A stretch of 64,000 bases of DNA from CAWEQW01 sp963811365 (GCA_963811365.1 CAWEQW010000002.1:62001-126000); one strand, 5' to 3'. Positions 34,263-43,419 are shown, numbered from the stretch's first letter. Translations and numbers: made by a program. Notes: generated from the sequence alone by a model not told the origin.

Positions 34263-34488
34263 GGGGTTCAGCGGAGTCGTCATTCGGGAAGCCGGCCGTC
34301 GCCGCAGGTCGCCGTGATCTCGCCGGCGACGATCCGGTAGCCGTCGTGCCAGCGTTGCACCTGGCCCTCGGCCCTTGGGGACCCCTGCCGCGCGGGAGAC
34401 TCTCCGGGCCTCGACCTTGCCGCTGCCCGGGTGTTGTGGCGACCGGCCGGGGCCGGTAGACATGAGCCACTCTCGGGAGGAGATCCTC

Positions 34489-36462
34489 ATGCTCGACGTA
34501 CGGCGTGCCCGTGTTCTCACCGCTGCCGGTCTGGCCACGTCGCTCGCGGCCGCTCTCACCGCGCTGACCGTGGTCGTCAGCCCTGCTGGACAGGGCGCCC
34601 CCGCGACGTCCCCGCGGGCGCGCGTCTGGGTGACGACGCCGGATGGTTCGGAGAAGATGCACGACCGCGGGACCGTGCCGTTCTCCACGGGCGCGGCAAG
34701 CAAGCGGCTGACGATCACGGTCGATCCGACCCTTCGCTACCAGAAGATGGACGGGATCGGCGCGTCCATCACCGACTCCTCCGCGTCGGTGCTGATGGAG
34801 CTCGACCGGGCGACCCGCGACGCGACCATGAAGGACCTCTTCGTGACGGACGGACTGTCGTTCCTGCGTCAGCCGATCGGGTCCTCGGACTTCGTCGACG
34901 GCCCTCACTACACCTTCGACGACATGCCGGTGGGCGCTACGGACTTCGACCTGTCGCAGTTCTCCATCGACCACGACAAGGCGCAGATCCTGCCGCTCCT
35001 GCGTCAGGCGCTCGCGCTCAACCCGGAGCTCAAGGTGATGGGCACGCCGTGGAGCCCGCCCGCCTGGATGAAGACCAACGACTCGCTCATCGGCGGCCGG
35101 CTCATCGACGAGCCGCGGATCTACCAGGCGTACGCCGACTACCTGGTCAGGTTCGTCCAGGCCTACCAGGCAGCCGGAGTGCCGATCTGGGGGCTGACCA
35201 TCCAGAACGAGCCGCAGAACCGCACGCCGTCGGGCTACCCGGGAACCGATCTGCCCACCCGCCAAGCGATCCAGGTCATCGACAGGCTGGGGCCGGCCCT
35301 GAAGGCGGCCGGCCTGCACACGAAGATCCTCGGCTACGACCACAACTGGTCCGAGCACCCCAACGACGTCGCCAACACCCCGCCCGGTGAGGACCCGGAG
35401 ACGGAGTACCCCACGCTGCTCCTCGAGTCGCAGGCCGCACGGTGGATCAGCGGTACGGCGTACCACTGCTACGCCGGCGACCAGAAGCGGATGACCGAGC
35501 TCCACCAGGCGTTCCCGGACAGGCCGATCTGGTTCACCGAGTGCTCGGGCTCGCACGGTCCCAACGACCCCCCGGCTCAGGTCTTCAGCGACACCCTGAA
35601 GTGGCACGCACGCAACCTGACCATCGGCGTGCCACGGAACTGGGCACAGAGCGTCGTCACGTGGAACCTCGCCCTGCACGCCGACGGGACGCCCCACAAC
35701 GGCGGCTGCGACACCTGCACCGGTGTCGTGACGGTCAACCCCGACGGCACTGTCACCCGGAACGCGGAGTACTACACGCTGGGCCACCTCGCGCGGTTCG
35801 TGAGCCCCGGAGCAGTGCGGGTCGCGAGCTCGTCCTACGGCAGCACGGGCTGGAACGGCCTCCCGATGAGCGCAGCGTTCGTCAACCCCGACGGGTCGAC
35901 GGCTCTGGTGCTGCACAACGAGTACGACGACCCGCGCTCCGTCGCGATCTCGGTAGGCGACCGACACCTCGACTACACCCTGCCCGGCGGCTCCCTGGTG
36001 ACCTTCACCTGGCCGTCGTCCGGCCGCTTGGCCAGCCGGCTGCACCTGGTCGATCCCTGGACCACGTCGATGACCTCGAACATCGGGGACCCCAGCACGC
36101 TGTCGGCGGCCACCGACGACGACGGCTCGACGCCGTGGACGTCGGGTACGGCGCAGCAGATCGGCCAGTGGGTCCAGGTGGACCTCGGTCACGTGCAACG
36201 AGTCCGGAAGGTCGTGCTCGATGCCGGCCCCTCGACGTACGGCTGGCCCAACGACGTCACGCCGTCCAAGGACTACCCGCGCGGCTATCGGCTCGCGGTC
36301 AGCACGGACGGGACCGACTGGACCGTCGTGCGGGACGGCGCCGGGACCCGTCAGGTCACGACGCTCAAGGTGCCGCACCGCCCGATCCGCTACGTCCGGG
36401 CGACGCTCACCCGAGCCGACGGCCACTGGTGGCAGATCGCGGACGTCCGGGTGTACAGGTGA
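34489..36462 (+). CDS. Secreted GH30-family glycosidase with C-terminal F5/8-type domain
   Basis: 657 residues. A Sec signal peptide covers about 1-38 (VLTAAGLATSLAAALTALTV, ending AGQGAPA). The GH30 barrel has the acid/base Glu241 in TIQNEPQ and the nucleophile Glu351 in WFTECSG, with YQKMDGIGASITDSSA near the start. After residue about 480 follows a beta-sandwich, and from about 515 a discoidin-like carbohydrate-binding module (IGQWVQVDLGHVQRVRKVVL). GH30 enzymes hydrolyse beta-glucosylceramide, beta-1,6-glucan or related substrates outside the cell. GGGAGGAG six bases before ATG 34489 fixes the start over the ATG at 34462. Confidence 0.9.
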   Translation: MLDVRRARVLTAAGLATSLAAALTALTVVVSPAGQGAPATSPRARVWVTTPDGSEKMHDRGTVPFSTGAASKRLTITVDPTLRYQKMDGIGASITDSSASVLMELDRATRDATMKDLFVTDGLSFLRQPIGSSDFVDGPHYTFDDMPVGATDFDLSQFSIDHDKAQILPLLRQALALNPELKVMGTPWSPPAWMKTNDSLIGGRLIDEPRIYQAYADYLVRFVQAYQAAGVPIWGLTIQNEPQNRTPSGYPGTDLPTRQAIQVIDRLGPALKAAGLHTKILGYDHNWSEHPNDVANTPPGEDPETEYPTLLLESQAARWISGTAYHCYAGDQKRMTELHQAFPDRPIWFTECSGSHGPNDPPAQVFSDTLKWHARNLTIGVPRNWAQSVVTWNLALHADGTPHNGGCDTCTGVVTVNPDGTVTRNAEYYTLGHLARFVSPGAVRVASSSYGSTGWNGLPMSAAFVNPDGSTALVLHNEYDDPRSVAISVGDRHLDYTLPGGSLVTFTWPSSGRLASRLHLVDPWTTSMTSNIGDPSTLSAATDDDGSTPWTSGTAQQIGQWVQVDLGHVQRVRKVVLDAGPSTYGWPNDVTPSKDYPRGYRLAVSTDGTDWTVVRDGAGTRQVTTLKVPHRPIRYVRATLTRADGHWWQIADVRVYR

Positions 36463-36506
36463 CCGTCAGCGCGATGACCTACGTGTCGACGGAGGTGACC
36501 GTCACC
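36457..36506. repeat. Direct repeat and dyad between convergent genes
   Basis: AGGTGACCGTCA occurs at 36457-36468 and again at 36493-36504. The second copy is part of a perfect dyad GGTGAC-C-GTCACC (36494-36506) located in the short gap between the GH30 gene and the convergent GNAT gene. It could act as a bidirectional terminator without a T tract. Confidence 0.3.
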
Positions 36507-36510
36507 CGGC

Positions 36511-37416
36511 TCAGACGTCGATCGCCCGGTTGAGCCAGGCGGAGGTCACCTGCATGCCGACCTTCTCGTAGAGGCCCAGAGCGCCGGTGCGGGAGTCGGT
36601 GGACAGCTCGAAGCGGGTCGCGCCGTGCTGCCTGGCTTCGGCGAAGGCGTCCACGAGCAGCGACTGCGCCAGGCCTCGGCCACGCTGGTCGGCCCGGGTT
36701 GCGAGCCGTGCGACGAAGGCCTGGTCGTCATGCAGCTGCAGCAGCGCCATCGCCACCACCTCGCCGGCGGGGTCGGTCACGACCCGTAGATGCCACGGCT
36801 CGAAGCCGGGACGCTGCACGACCTGGGACTGCCAGATGTCGAAGGTGTCCCGCTCACGCTTCGACCACTCCAGGAAGGCGTCCTCGTTGACGGTGAAGGC
36901 GGCCCCCCAATCGGCCTCCGTCGAGGCCCGGACGGCGTATCCCGCGGGCAGCGGGCGATCCGGGATCGCCGCCTCCTCCGGCAGCTGGAGCACCCAGCTG
37001 GTCCACCGCACGCGGTAGCCCAGCGACTCCAGCAGCCGGTCGCCCGGTGAGCCCTGAGGCACGGGCATGCCGATCAGCGTCGAGCCCTTCGCTCGGGCCT
37101 TCTGCTGCATCCAGCCGGCCAGCCACGTGCCGATGCCGCGGCCCCGGTAGTCCGGGTGGACCGCGGCGTCACCGCGGTCGCCGTACGCCACCTCGGCGTA
37201 GGCGACCAGCCGGTCTTCGTCACACACGCCGACGGTCCCGTCGGACACGTCGAATCCCGGCCGCTGCCAGTCGGCGACGATGTCCGCCTCCTCGATGACG
37301 ACCTCTCCGACGTCCGCAAGCTCCTGCGCAGCCATGACCGCCGTCACAGCGGAGGCATCCGTCGGGACAAGCGGGCGGGTGGTGAGGCCTGCGGGCAGGT
37401 CGAGTGCGGTTGTCAT
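36511..37416 (-). CDS. Tandem GNAT acetyltransferase (two domains)
   Basis: 301 residues with two GNAT modules. The first has VHPDYRGRGIGTWLAGWM as acetyl-CoA loop (about 88-105), the second LATRADQRGRGLAQSLLVDA (about 237-256) followed by LSTDSRTGALGLYEKVGM. This double layout resembles mycothiol synthase MshD, but the chain lacks other MshD marks, so it is called a general tandem GNAT. It is convergent with GH30. The 5' flank has no clear Shine-Dalgarno; an AT-rich CAATAT lies five bases before the ATG. Confidence 0.85.
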   Translation of the reverse strand: MTTALDLPAGLTTRPLVPTDASAVTAVMAAQELADVGEVVIEEADIVADWQRPGFDVSDGTVGVCDEDRLVAYAEVAYGDRGDAAVHPDYRGRGIGTWLAGWMQQKARAKGSTLIGMPVPQGSPGDRLLESLGYRVRWTSWVLQLPEEAAIPDRPLPAGYAVRASTEADWGAAFTVNEDAFLEWSKRERDTFDIWQSQVVQRPGFEPWHLRVVTDPAGEVVAMALLQLHDDQAFVARLATRADQRGRGLAQSLLVDAFAEARQHGATRFELSTDSRTGALGLYEKVGMQVTSAWLNRAIDV

Positions 37417-37871
37417 GGGACATATTGCAGCAGCAACCGCGTCTCCCCGCCGGTCATTTTCTCCCGGCTCCGCGTCATCGGGTTCCGCCGTGCCGGCCCG
37501 TCGGTCTCACGTGACGGAGCGCCGTGCGCTGCACCGGTGGACGTGCGGGCCCCGACCGGGGTGGCGCGGCGCTGCACTTCCCGCCGAACGGCCTCTGGCG
37601 GGGCCCCGTGAAGGCCGGCGCGGTGCAACACCCAGGCTTCTGGCGCGGCCCAAACGGTGCCCGGAAGGTCGGGGAAGTGTGATCATGGAGACGAGCCGGC
37701 AGCGTTCTTGGTGGCCCCATGTGGGCTGTTCGTCGGGCACCCGCGGCGCCGATCGGGTATGGGATAGCAGGCGATCGACCGACGACAAGACGGACGCGGG
37801 CCGGCGCACCCTGGACGCCTCGGCTCACCCGCCGGCGGCAGACAACAGCGAGGTTGGGTCATGCTGCTGGT
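37417..37871. other. Gene-free region of about 455 bases
   Basis: Between the divergent tandem GNAT and methyltransferase genes no frame with protein-like character or known domain was found. Reading frames present are Arg/Pro/Gly-rich and typical of noise in GC-rich DNA. No tRNA-like structure or conserved RNA motif was recognised. Confidence 0.4.
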
Positions 37872-38639
37872 ATGGAGATCACCTGGGAGGCGCAGAGGCC
37901 CGCGGACTATCTGACCCGGCTGGCCGCATCCGACCTCGGGCGCGCCTACAAGCTCCTCGTCCTCGACGAGCTGGCCGTGCGTCCGGGTGCGACGGTCGTC
38001 GATCTCGGATGTGGGCCGGGCGGGGACCTGGTTGCCCTTGCGCGGGCAGTCGGGTCGACCGGCCGGGTGCTGGGCATCGACAACGATGCCGCGGCCGTCG
38101 GTCTCGCCCGCGAGGCGGCGGCGGACCATCCTCAGGTGGAGGTGAGGGAAGGCGACGTCCATGATCTCGACCTGCCTGACGGATCCGTGGATCGGCTCCA
38201 CACCGACAGGGTGCTCCAGCACGTCGCGGATCCTGATGCTGCAGTGGGTGAGGCTGCCCGTGTCCTGCGTCCCGGGGGGCTCGCGGGTTTCGCGGAGCCT
38301 GACTGGGACACGCTCGTCATCGACCACCCCGATCCGGCGATCCCCGACGCATACCGGCGGTTCGTCACCGACAAGGTGGTGCGCAACGCACGTGTCGGCC
38401 GCCAGCTTCCGGGTGCGTGCGAGCGCAACGGGCTGACGGTGACACGCGTGCTTCCGATCACCGTGGTGTTCCGTGACGTGACCGAGGCGGACCGGGTCCT
38501 CGGGTTCGGACGGGTGACCGACCGTGCTGTCGAGGCTGGTTACCTGCCGGCGCAGGACGGTGCGGCCTTGCTCTCGCACCTGGGAACGGCGCGCCTGTTC
38601 GCGTCGGTGACCTTGTTCGCCACCTTCGCAAAGGCTTGA
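37872..38639 (+). CDS. Class I SAM-dependent methyltransferase (UbiE-like)
   Basis: 255 residues. SAM motifs: VVDLGCGPGGDLVAL (about 42-56), GIDNDAAAVGLAR, and the post-motif HTDRVLQHVADPDAAVGE. The last third folds as VLRPGGLAGFAEPDWDTL with a C-terminal cap. The D-R-V-L-Q-H pattern is common among methyltransferases of small natural compounds. It starts at ATG 37872, with no strong Shine-Dalgarno visible, and ends just before the relic of a dehydratase gene. Confidence 0.85.
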   Translation: MEITWEAQRPADYLTRLAASDLGRAYKLLVLDELAVRPGATVVDLGCGPGGDLVALARAVGSTGRVLGIDNDAAAVGLAREAAADHPQVEVREGDVHDLDLPDGSVDRLHTDRVLQHVADPDAAVGEAARVLRPGGLAGFAEPDWDTLVIDHPDPAIPDAYRRFVTDKVVRNARVGRQLPGACERNGLTVTRVLPITVVFRDVTEADRVLGFGRVTDRAVEAGYLPAQDGAALLSHLGTARLFASVTLFATFAKA

Positions 38640-38779
38640 CGCGTGCCCGTACAGGCATGCGATTGCCGGCATGGCACGAGCAGCGACGACGACGGACGTC
38701 TTCGACGCGACAGCCGAACCGTGGAGGGCGTGGATGCGAGTCACGTGGACAGGGGCCGGCCGACGCCACTGCAACCGCA

Positions 38780-39185
38780 GTGACCAGCGGCACGATTGCC
38801 GACGAGATCCTCGACGACGAGCCCACCATCGTGGCCCTCGTCGTCGCCGTGGAGCCCGAGACGATCCCCACGTTGAATCACGCCATGAGCGCCGGGCATC
38901 CCGTTGACGTCAGCGTGTCTGGTGTCGCCGTCGATTCCCTCGGAGCTCGCCGGATCGGGGCACTGGCGTTCGCCGCGCAGCAGACAGAAGGGCCCGTCTC
39001 CGTTCTGGTCACCGACGACCAGATTGTCCGGAGGCCCGGCAAGAGCTGTGGAACGAGTACCGCATCGGCTCCGTGTTCGGCGCGGCCACGGCGTACGCAG
39101 CACTGCTCTCGGACGCTACGCCCCAGCCGACCGCGAACGCGTCGCGGTCGTCGTCTGCGGCGCGAACACGGATCCGATGACGCTG
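38780..39185 (+). pseudogene. Threonine/serine dehydratase (PLP fold type II), C-terminal relic with frameshifts
   Basis: Three frames in succession give one recognisable protein end: VVAVEPETIPTLNHAMSAGH, VDSLGARRIGALAFAAQQTE and VLVTDDQIV in the first, then WNEYRIGSVFGAATAYAALL in the second, then YAPADRERVAVVVCGANTDP in the third. These segments are the C-terminal half of the catalytic domain of a threonine/serine ammonia-lyase, including the conserved VCGANTDP-type end. The PLP lysine and the glycine loop, which lie earlier, are missing. At least two frameshifts (about 39027 and about 39110) break the rest. Confidence 0.75.
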
Positions 39186-39217
39186 TCGTGGCACCGGCCC
39201 GAAGCCCGCGAATCGCC

Positions 39218-39982
39218 TCAGCTCTCGCAATCGGCAAGGAAACGGATGATCAGGGCGTTGGCATCGTTCGGCCGTTCGAGGCTGGGCAGGTGCGCGGCCC
39301 ACTCCAAGGTCTCGAGCCGCGCCCCCGCGATGTTGCGCACCAGGTGCTGGGCTATGTGCTGGAAGTGGTCCATGTCGAGACCACCGCTCACGACCAGCGT
39401 GGGGACCGAGATCTGCTCCAGGGCAACATCGACTGAAGAGCACTCGGGCCCGGGACTGTTCGACTCCGCGACAAGCTGCACCTCGAATGCATGCAGCTGC
39501 ATGTCGCGAACGAGCACACGGCACTCCTCGGACGCCGCGGGGCCCAGCCACGTTGCGACGTTCAGGTCCACCGCCGCCTGCACGTCCCCGAGACCGAGCA
39601 GCCGATCCTCCTCGGCAGCGAATGCCTCGGCATCCGGCGTCGCGTCCACGCCGCGGAGTGCCGGACACAACAAGAGCAGGGCGACGACACGGTCGGGGTG
39701 GGTCACGGCGACCTCAAGCGCCACCCGTCCACCGAGCGAGGACCCCACCAACACACTTCGCTCGACGTCGAGGTGGTCGAGCATGTCGATGATGTCGTCG
39801 GCGAACGAGAACTGCTCTGACGGCAACGCCGTCTCGCCGAACCCCCGCAGATCGGGTCTGATCACCCGGTAGGTGTCCTTCAAGGATTCAGCCTGCGCAG
39901 CCCACATCCTGCGGTCACAGACGCCCGAATGCAGTAGCACCACGCTCGGTCCAGAGCCTTCATCGTCGTAAGCGGGAATCAC
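39218..39982 (-). CDS. Alpha/beta hydrolase
   Basis: 254 residues. Oxyanion region VVLLHSGVCDRRMW, nucleophile elbow VGSSLGG with Ser at about 102, acid Asp in SGGLDMDHF and catalytic His in EWAAHLPSLERP near the end; the triad is complete. The profile is that of small 3-oxoadipate enol-lactonase-like or epoxide-hydrolase-like esterases. GTG start at 39982. It stands alone, convergent with the dehydratase relic. Confidence 0.87.
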   Translation of the reverse strand: MIPAYDDEGSGPSVVLLHSGVCDRRMWAAQAESLKDTYRVIRPDLRGFGETALPSEQFSFADDIIDMLDHLDVERSVLVGSSLGGRVALEVAVTHPDRVVALLLLCPALRGVDATPDAEAFAAEEDRLLGLGDVQAAVDLNVATWLGPAASEECRVLVRDMQLHAFEVQLVAESNSPGPECSSVDVALEQISVPTLVVSGGLDMDHFQHIAQHLVRNIAGARLETLEWAAHLPSLERPNDANALIIRFLADCES

Positions 39983-40080
39983 AGCGCCTATGCAACCGCC
40001 TCACTGCCACGCCGTCGACCCCCCCTGGGAGACCTCGGGGCCAACACCCGCCGCTAGGCATCCCCCCGAGGAGGGTCACC

Positions 40081-40260
40081 ATGGGCTGGATTGTCGTCGG
40101 CGTTGTGATCATCGCCGTGTTCGGCTTCTTCGAGTGGCGTTCGCGCAACAAGCCGCTGGCTCCTGGTTTCGACAACGCCCATGAGGCTTCTCAGAACATT
40201 GAGCGGCCCTCGACTGGTGGCACCGGCATCTCGTTCCGGCCACCTCCCGGCAAGCCGTGA
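40081..40260 (+). CDS. Small single-pass membrane protein (59 aa)
   Basis: A 59-residue frame with an excellent GAGGAGGG six bases before its ATG. The N-terminus is a membrane helix (IVVGVVIIAVFGFFEW, about 4-19) followed by a charged stop (RSRNK) and a polar tail ending in PPPGKP. The stop overlaps the GTG of another single-pass protein gene (GTGA). Coupled pairs of tiny membrane proteins often form a complex, but no family is recognised. Confidence 0.65.
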   Translation: MGWIVVGVVIIAVFGFFEWRSRNKPLAPGFDNAHEASQNIERPSTGGTGISFRPPPGKP

Positions 40261-40460
40261 CCGTGGCAGGATCAGAGGAGGCGATCGGTGTGGGGTTCGC
40301 AATCGGCGTGGTGCTCGTCCTGGCTGTAGTTGTGGGGCTGTTCGCTGTTCGGGTTCACCGCCGCTCGAGGTTCGACGCCGTGGAGAACCGGGACGGTCGG
40401 GCGGCGCCGAGGCACAGCAGCGGTGAAGGTCTAGGCGGTGGCACACCTCCCTGGGGATGA
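40257..40460 (+). CDS. Small single-pass membrane protein (67 aa)
   Basis: 67 residues from a GTG overlapping the preceding stop. Residues about 10-30 (GVGFAIGVVLVLAVVVGLFA) form one membrane helix, followed by basic residues (VHRRSRF) and a glycine-rich tail. Position-positive orientation suggests a cytoplasmic C-terminus. It is co-translated with the 59-residue protein; function unknown. Confidence 0.6.
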   Translation: MTVAGSEEAIGVGFAIGVVLVLAVVVGLFAVRVHRRSRFDAVENRDGRAAPRHSSGEGLGGGTPPWG

Positions 40461-40520
40461 GGCGTGCCGGCGCTCGGCTCGCGGGTCCGGCCGGGGCGTC
40501 CTCGCTGCAGAATCGACGGG

Positions 40521-40844
40521 CTACAGCGCCCGCTCGTACGCGAGCATGAGGGACCCGCCCTCGCCTTCGGTCCGGCGGAACCCGGGCCGCCTGGTAGAGG
40601 CGCTGCGCACGCCGGTCCTGCTCGCTCGTGATGACGAACGCGTAGTCGGCCCCCCGCTCGCGCGCAGTCCGGACGGCTGGGGCGTGCCGGTTGGTGACCC
40701 GACGGTGGTCGTCGTCGTGGCCTCGGAGGTTCTTGATCCGCCCGCCAGGGAGGTGTTCCGGCGGAAGGCCGGGGCCGACGACGCGACCTGGCTGCGCGGC
40801 CGGGGGATATGCGGGTCCGCGATGATCAGCAGCCGTGTGGTCAT
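40521..40844 (-). pseudogene. Fused relic: metallophosphoesterase start and GNAT acetyltransferase end
   Basis: From ATG 40844 the frame reads TTRLLIIADPHIPRP, the first strand and metal ligands of a YfcE-like phosphoesterase, then loses sense. Farther on, ERGADYAFVITSEQDRRAQR and LYQAA, then after a one-base insertion at about 40585 GFRRTEGEGGSLMLAYERAL, give the last 50 residues of a GNAT enzyme. So two neighbouring genes were joined by a deletion near 40720, and the GNAT part also has a frameshift. The start lies seven bases after the end of the VOC gene on the same strand. Confidence 0.65.
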
Positions 40845-40851
40845 GGGGTCG

Positions 40852-41226
40852 TCAGTGGAACTGCGTGAGAGACAGAACGTTGCCATCGGGATCGCTGAAC
40901 CAGGCGATCTGGTCGCCGTCCGACGTCGTCCACACGCCCCGGGCGTCCTGTCCCATGCCGTCGTAGCGAGCGAAGCTGACCCCGCGGGATCCCAGGTGAG
41001 CGATGGTCTCGCTGATGTCAGCGACCCGCCAGCCGAGCACCGTGTAGCCGGGATGCGCGACCTCGGCCACTGCGGTGACGCGCAGCATCGTGCCATGCGC
41101 ATCGAACAAGCATGCGTACGCGCTCTCGTCCACCATCGGGAGCCCGAGCGTCGCCTCGTAGAAGGATCGAGCCCTGGCCAGGTCGGTGGTGGACGCGAAG
41201 GCGATCACGTCGCTGGTCGTCAGCAC
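40852..41226 (-). CDS. VOC/glyoxalase-fold protein
   Basis: 124 residues with two VOC half-modules: VIAFASTTDLARARSFYEAT and WRVADISETIAHLGSRGVSF, ending GDQIAWFSDPDGNVLSLTQF. Small dimeric members of this type bind metal or small molecules and serve as lyases or resistance proteins. GTG 41226 has AAGGG seven bases upstream. It precedes the fused relic on the same strand and follows the SRPBCC remnant. Confidence 0.87.
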   Translation of the reverse strand: MLTTSDVIAFASTTDLARARSFYEATLGLPMVDESAYACLFDAHGTMLRVTAVAEVAHPGYTVLGWRVADISETIAHLGSRGVSFARYDGMGQDARGVWTTSDGDQIAWFSDPDGNVLSLTQFH

Positions 41227-41266
41227 GCTGGACCCTTCAGCCTCGGCGACGGGTGGAATGCCTGGT

Positions 41267-41726
41267 TCACTCGGACTCGAGAGATCGCTTGAGGGATGCG
41301 AGGGTACGGGTTCTCTCCACCTTCGCCATCCACGCAGCAGCCGGCTTCGTGAGCTTCATCCAGCCGTAGAGCGCTCCCACGGCAACGTGATGCACGACGG
41401 TGCCGTTCTCGTCCCCGACGAGGACGTAGGTGGGACGGGCTTGAGTCATCGGAACCCCGAACCAGCGCAGAGTCTCGCTGAATGCGATGCGCTCCGGCGG
41501 ATCGAACTCGGTGATCACTCCCTGGAACGTGCCCATCCGCGTCGCGTCGACGTACCTCGTCCCCTCATGGATCGGTGGGTCGGCTCGTCAGGCGGCTTCG
41601 TCGGAAGAGACCGGTGCGGTGCATCCACTGTCCGTAGCCGGGAACGTCCGCCAAACGCGCGAACACGTCGCCGATGGGTCGGCGGATCTCGATCTCGGAC
41701 TCGAACCTGACGCTCGTCTCGGCCAT
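41267..41726 (-). pseudogene. SRPBCC/polyketide-cyclase-like protein, frameshifted
   Basis: The first piece (from ATG 41726) reads RFESEIEIRRPIGDVFARL and DVPGYGQWMHRTGLFRR, the second piece from about 41560 reads TRMGTFQGVITEFDPPERIA and GTVVHHVAVGALYGWMK. Together they form one START-like hydrophobic-cavity protein (about 150 residues). The two pieces lie in different frames, and the TGA at 41565-41567 closes the first. AAAGG stands upstream of the ATG, so expression probably continued until the lesion. One or two base changes could restore it, so a sequencing error is possible. Confidence 0.7.
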
Positions 41727-41825
41727 GTGCCGCCGACCTTTCCCTGCGCTGTGCGGTTCAGAGTACGACGGGAGCGCCTTCTGGGGCACCGCCGAAGACG
41801 TCCCTTCGCGGGTGCGGGTGGACCA

Positions 41826-42278
41826 TCACGAGCCCGGGTCTGGACGCGGGGTCACGGTGCTGCCGCCCCACTGCTCGGGTGCGATGTCGGCGAGCGTCTG
41901 GTTGAGGATCCACTGGTGACCGAACGGGTCGTCGACGGTGGCCTGCCGCTCGCCGTACTCCCAGTCATGGGGCGGTTCGACCAGACGTGCACCTCGCGAA
42001 ACGGCCGTCTCGACCACGGCCCCGACATCCTCGACCTTGAGCATGACCTGGTGAGAGCGTTCCCGCTCCGGCGTTCGTCGTCCGGGTCGGACTTCGGCCA
42101 CCACCAGCTCGGCTGCCGGGGCGTCCGGCAGGCCGATCTGTGAGCGATGCCTGTCGCCGATGCGGACGTGCTCGACGAACATGAAGACCTCGCAGTACCA
42201 GGCGACGGCGGCTCGGACGTCGGCGACGGTCAGCACGGGAGCCACCCGCGCATGCGGCGCCGACCGGTTCAAGATCAC
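41826..42278 (-). CDS. VOC-family protein (PhnB/bleomycin-resistance-like)
   Basis: 150 residues: APVLTVADVRAAVAWYCEVF at the start, VMLKVEDVGAVVETAVSRGA in the middle and QATVDDPFGHQWILNQTLAD near the end, the usual marks of PhnB-like VOC proteins. The GTG start at 42278 has no Shine-Dalgarno, but TAGTGT (minus strand, 42290-42285) lies six bases upstream, as expected for a leaderless transcript. Ligand unknown. Confidence 0.85.
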   Translation of the reverse strand: MILNRSAPHARVAPVLTVADVRAAVAWYCEVFMFVEHVRIGDRHRSQIGLPDAPAAELVVAEVRPGRRTPERERSHQVMLKVEDVGAVVETAVSRGARLVEPPHDWEYGERQATVDDPFGHQWILNQTLADIAPEQWGGSTVTPRPDPGS

Positions 42279-43044
42279 ATGGTCACACTAGGTCTCGAAT
42301 CTCGCGCCGCACAGTGTCGCGACGAGCAGACGCCCTGCCGCGCCGTCCCGCGCCGGGAGCGGCTCGCCTGCCCATGGGCAGGCTGAGGCCGGCGGTCCAG
42401 AAGGTCGACCCCCCCTGGCTCGACTTCCTGGTCGATGTAGCCGGCCGGGGAACGACCACGTCGGCAGGAGCGGGGAAGGATCCGGATGAAGCGCCCATGG
42501 TCATAGGAGTGCCCGGGCGGCGGGCGAGTTGCGCGCCCGGACAGGGGCACGGCCGGGCTGTGGCGCCGCCTGCCCAGCCGTAGCGTGAAGTCGATCCGCG
42601 CTCCGTGGGTCTCGTCAACGCGAAGGACATCGGATGCCCCGGTTGACAAGCCACTCATGGAGTCGACGACGTCGCCCATTGGACTTCATCCCCCAGGCGT
42701 CAGGAGGTCTTCGGCTCCGTCGCGACCGACATCCGCACCTTCGTCGACCACAGCCGCCCCAACCGGGTGGGCGGGCGCAGAGGCCATGAAGTACGACGGC
42801 GTGCACCCCGACACGCTCGCGGTCTACGCAGAGACCTGACAGGTCCCGACCGTCCGCGCCTACGCCGCCGGCGTTCCAGAGCTAGGGGGACCGAGGCTGG
42901 TGCGGGAAGTGCTTTGCTCGATGCGACGCTGCCACGCAGGATGGCTGCACGCGAGAAGACTCGAAGGTCGATGTCGAGGAGCACCGCAGCCGTTCGACGT
43001 ACGGGCGAGAAGCGACTCGGAGCCAACAAGAGGGAGTGATCGTG
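42279..43044. other. Gene-poor region with one faint protein remnant
   Basis: No intact gene is seen in this 766-base stretch. On the plus strand near 42700-42839 two frames hold protein-like text, VFGSVATDIRTFVDHSRPN and then EAMKYDGVHPDTLAVYAET with a stop at 42837-42839, which may be the last 60 residues of a lost small protein with an internal deletion. The family is not recognised. The rest, 42290-42690 and 42840-43030, shows only GC-rich noise frames. Confidence 0.35.
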
Positions 43045-43419
43045 ATGCCGCGTTTCATGGGGTTCGTGAGGATGGAGGAGGGTGTCGGCACGCCGCCGCA
43101 GGCGCTGTTCGAGGCGATGGACACCTACATCGGTGAGCAGGCCGCGAGGGGTGTGTTCCTCGACGGCGGCGGTCTGTACGGGACCGAGGACGCGGTGAAC
43201 TTCGTGGTCCGCGAGGGCGAGGTGACCCGGGTGGACGGTCCGTACGCCGAGGCCAAGGAGGTCGTGGGCGGTTGGGCGATCATGGCCTACGACACCCTCG
43301 AGGAGGCCGTGGCCGACCAGGAGGAGTTCGCTGCGCTGCATGCCAAGTACTGGCCGGAGGTCACCGTGATCGCGACGCTGCGCCAGATCTCCACCGGGCC
43401 GGAGGCGCCCGGGGACTGA
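43045..43419 (+). CDS. YCII/DGPF-domain protein
   Basis: 124 residues of the YCII-like ferredoxin fold with the typical DGPF-type motif written as VDGPYAEAKEVVGGWAIM near residues 72-89. AGGGAG eight bases upstream favours ATG 43045 over GTG 43036. In actinobacteria such genes are nearly always followed by an ECF42 sigma factor gene, with which they form a module; here that gene is only a fragment (43484-43626). The YCII protein is thus an orphan of its module. Confidence 0.85.
   Translation: MPRFMGFVRMEEGVGTPPQALFEAMDTYIGEQAARGVFLDGGGLYGTEDAVNFVVREGEVTRVDGPYAEAKEVVGGWAIMAYDTLEEAVADQEEFAALHAKYWPEVTVIATLRQISTGPEAPGD

Noticed and set aside
33523..36426. A 967-codon reverse frame opposite the GH30 gene joining the VOC gene
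   Set aside because: Only its last 140 codons are the VOC protein. The rest mirrors the GH30 gene and the ArsR region.
42279..42690. Several short frames with Arg/Pro-rich products on both strands
   Set aside because: They lack ribosome sites, domains and hydrophobic cores and look like background in GC-rich DNA.
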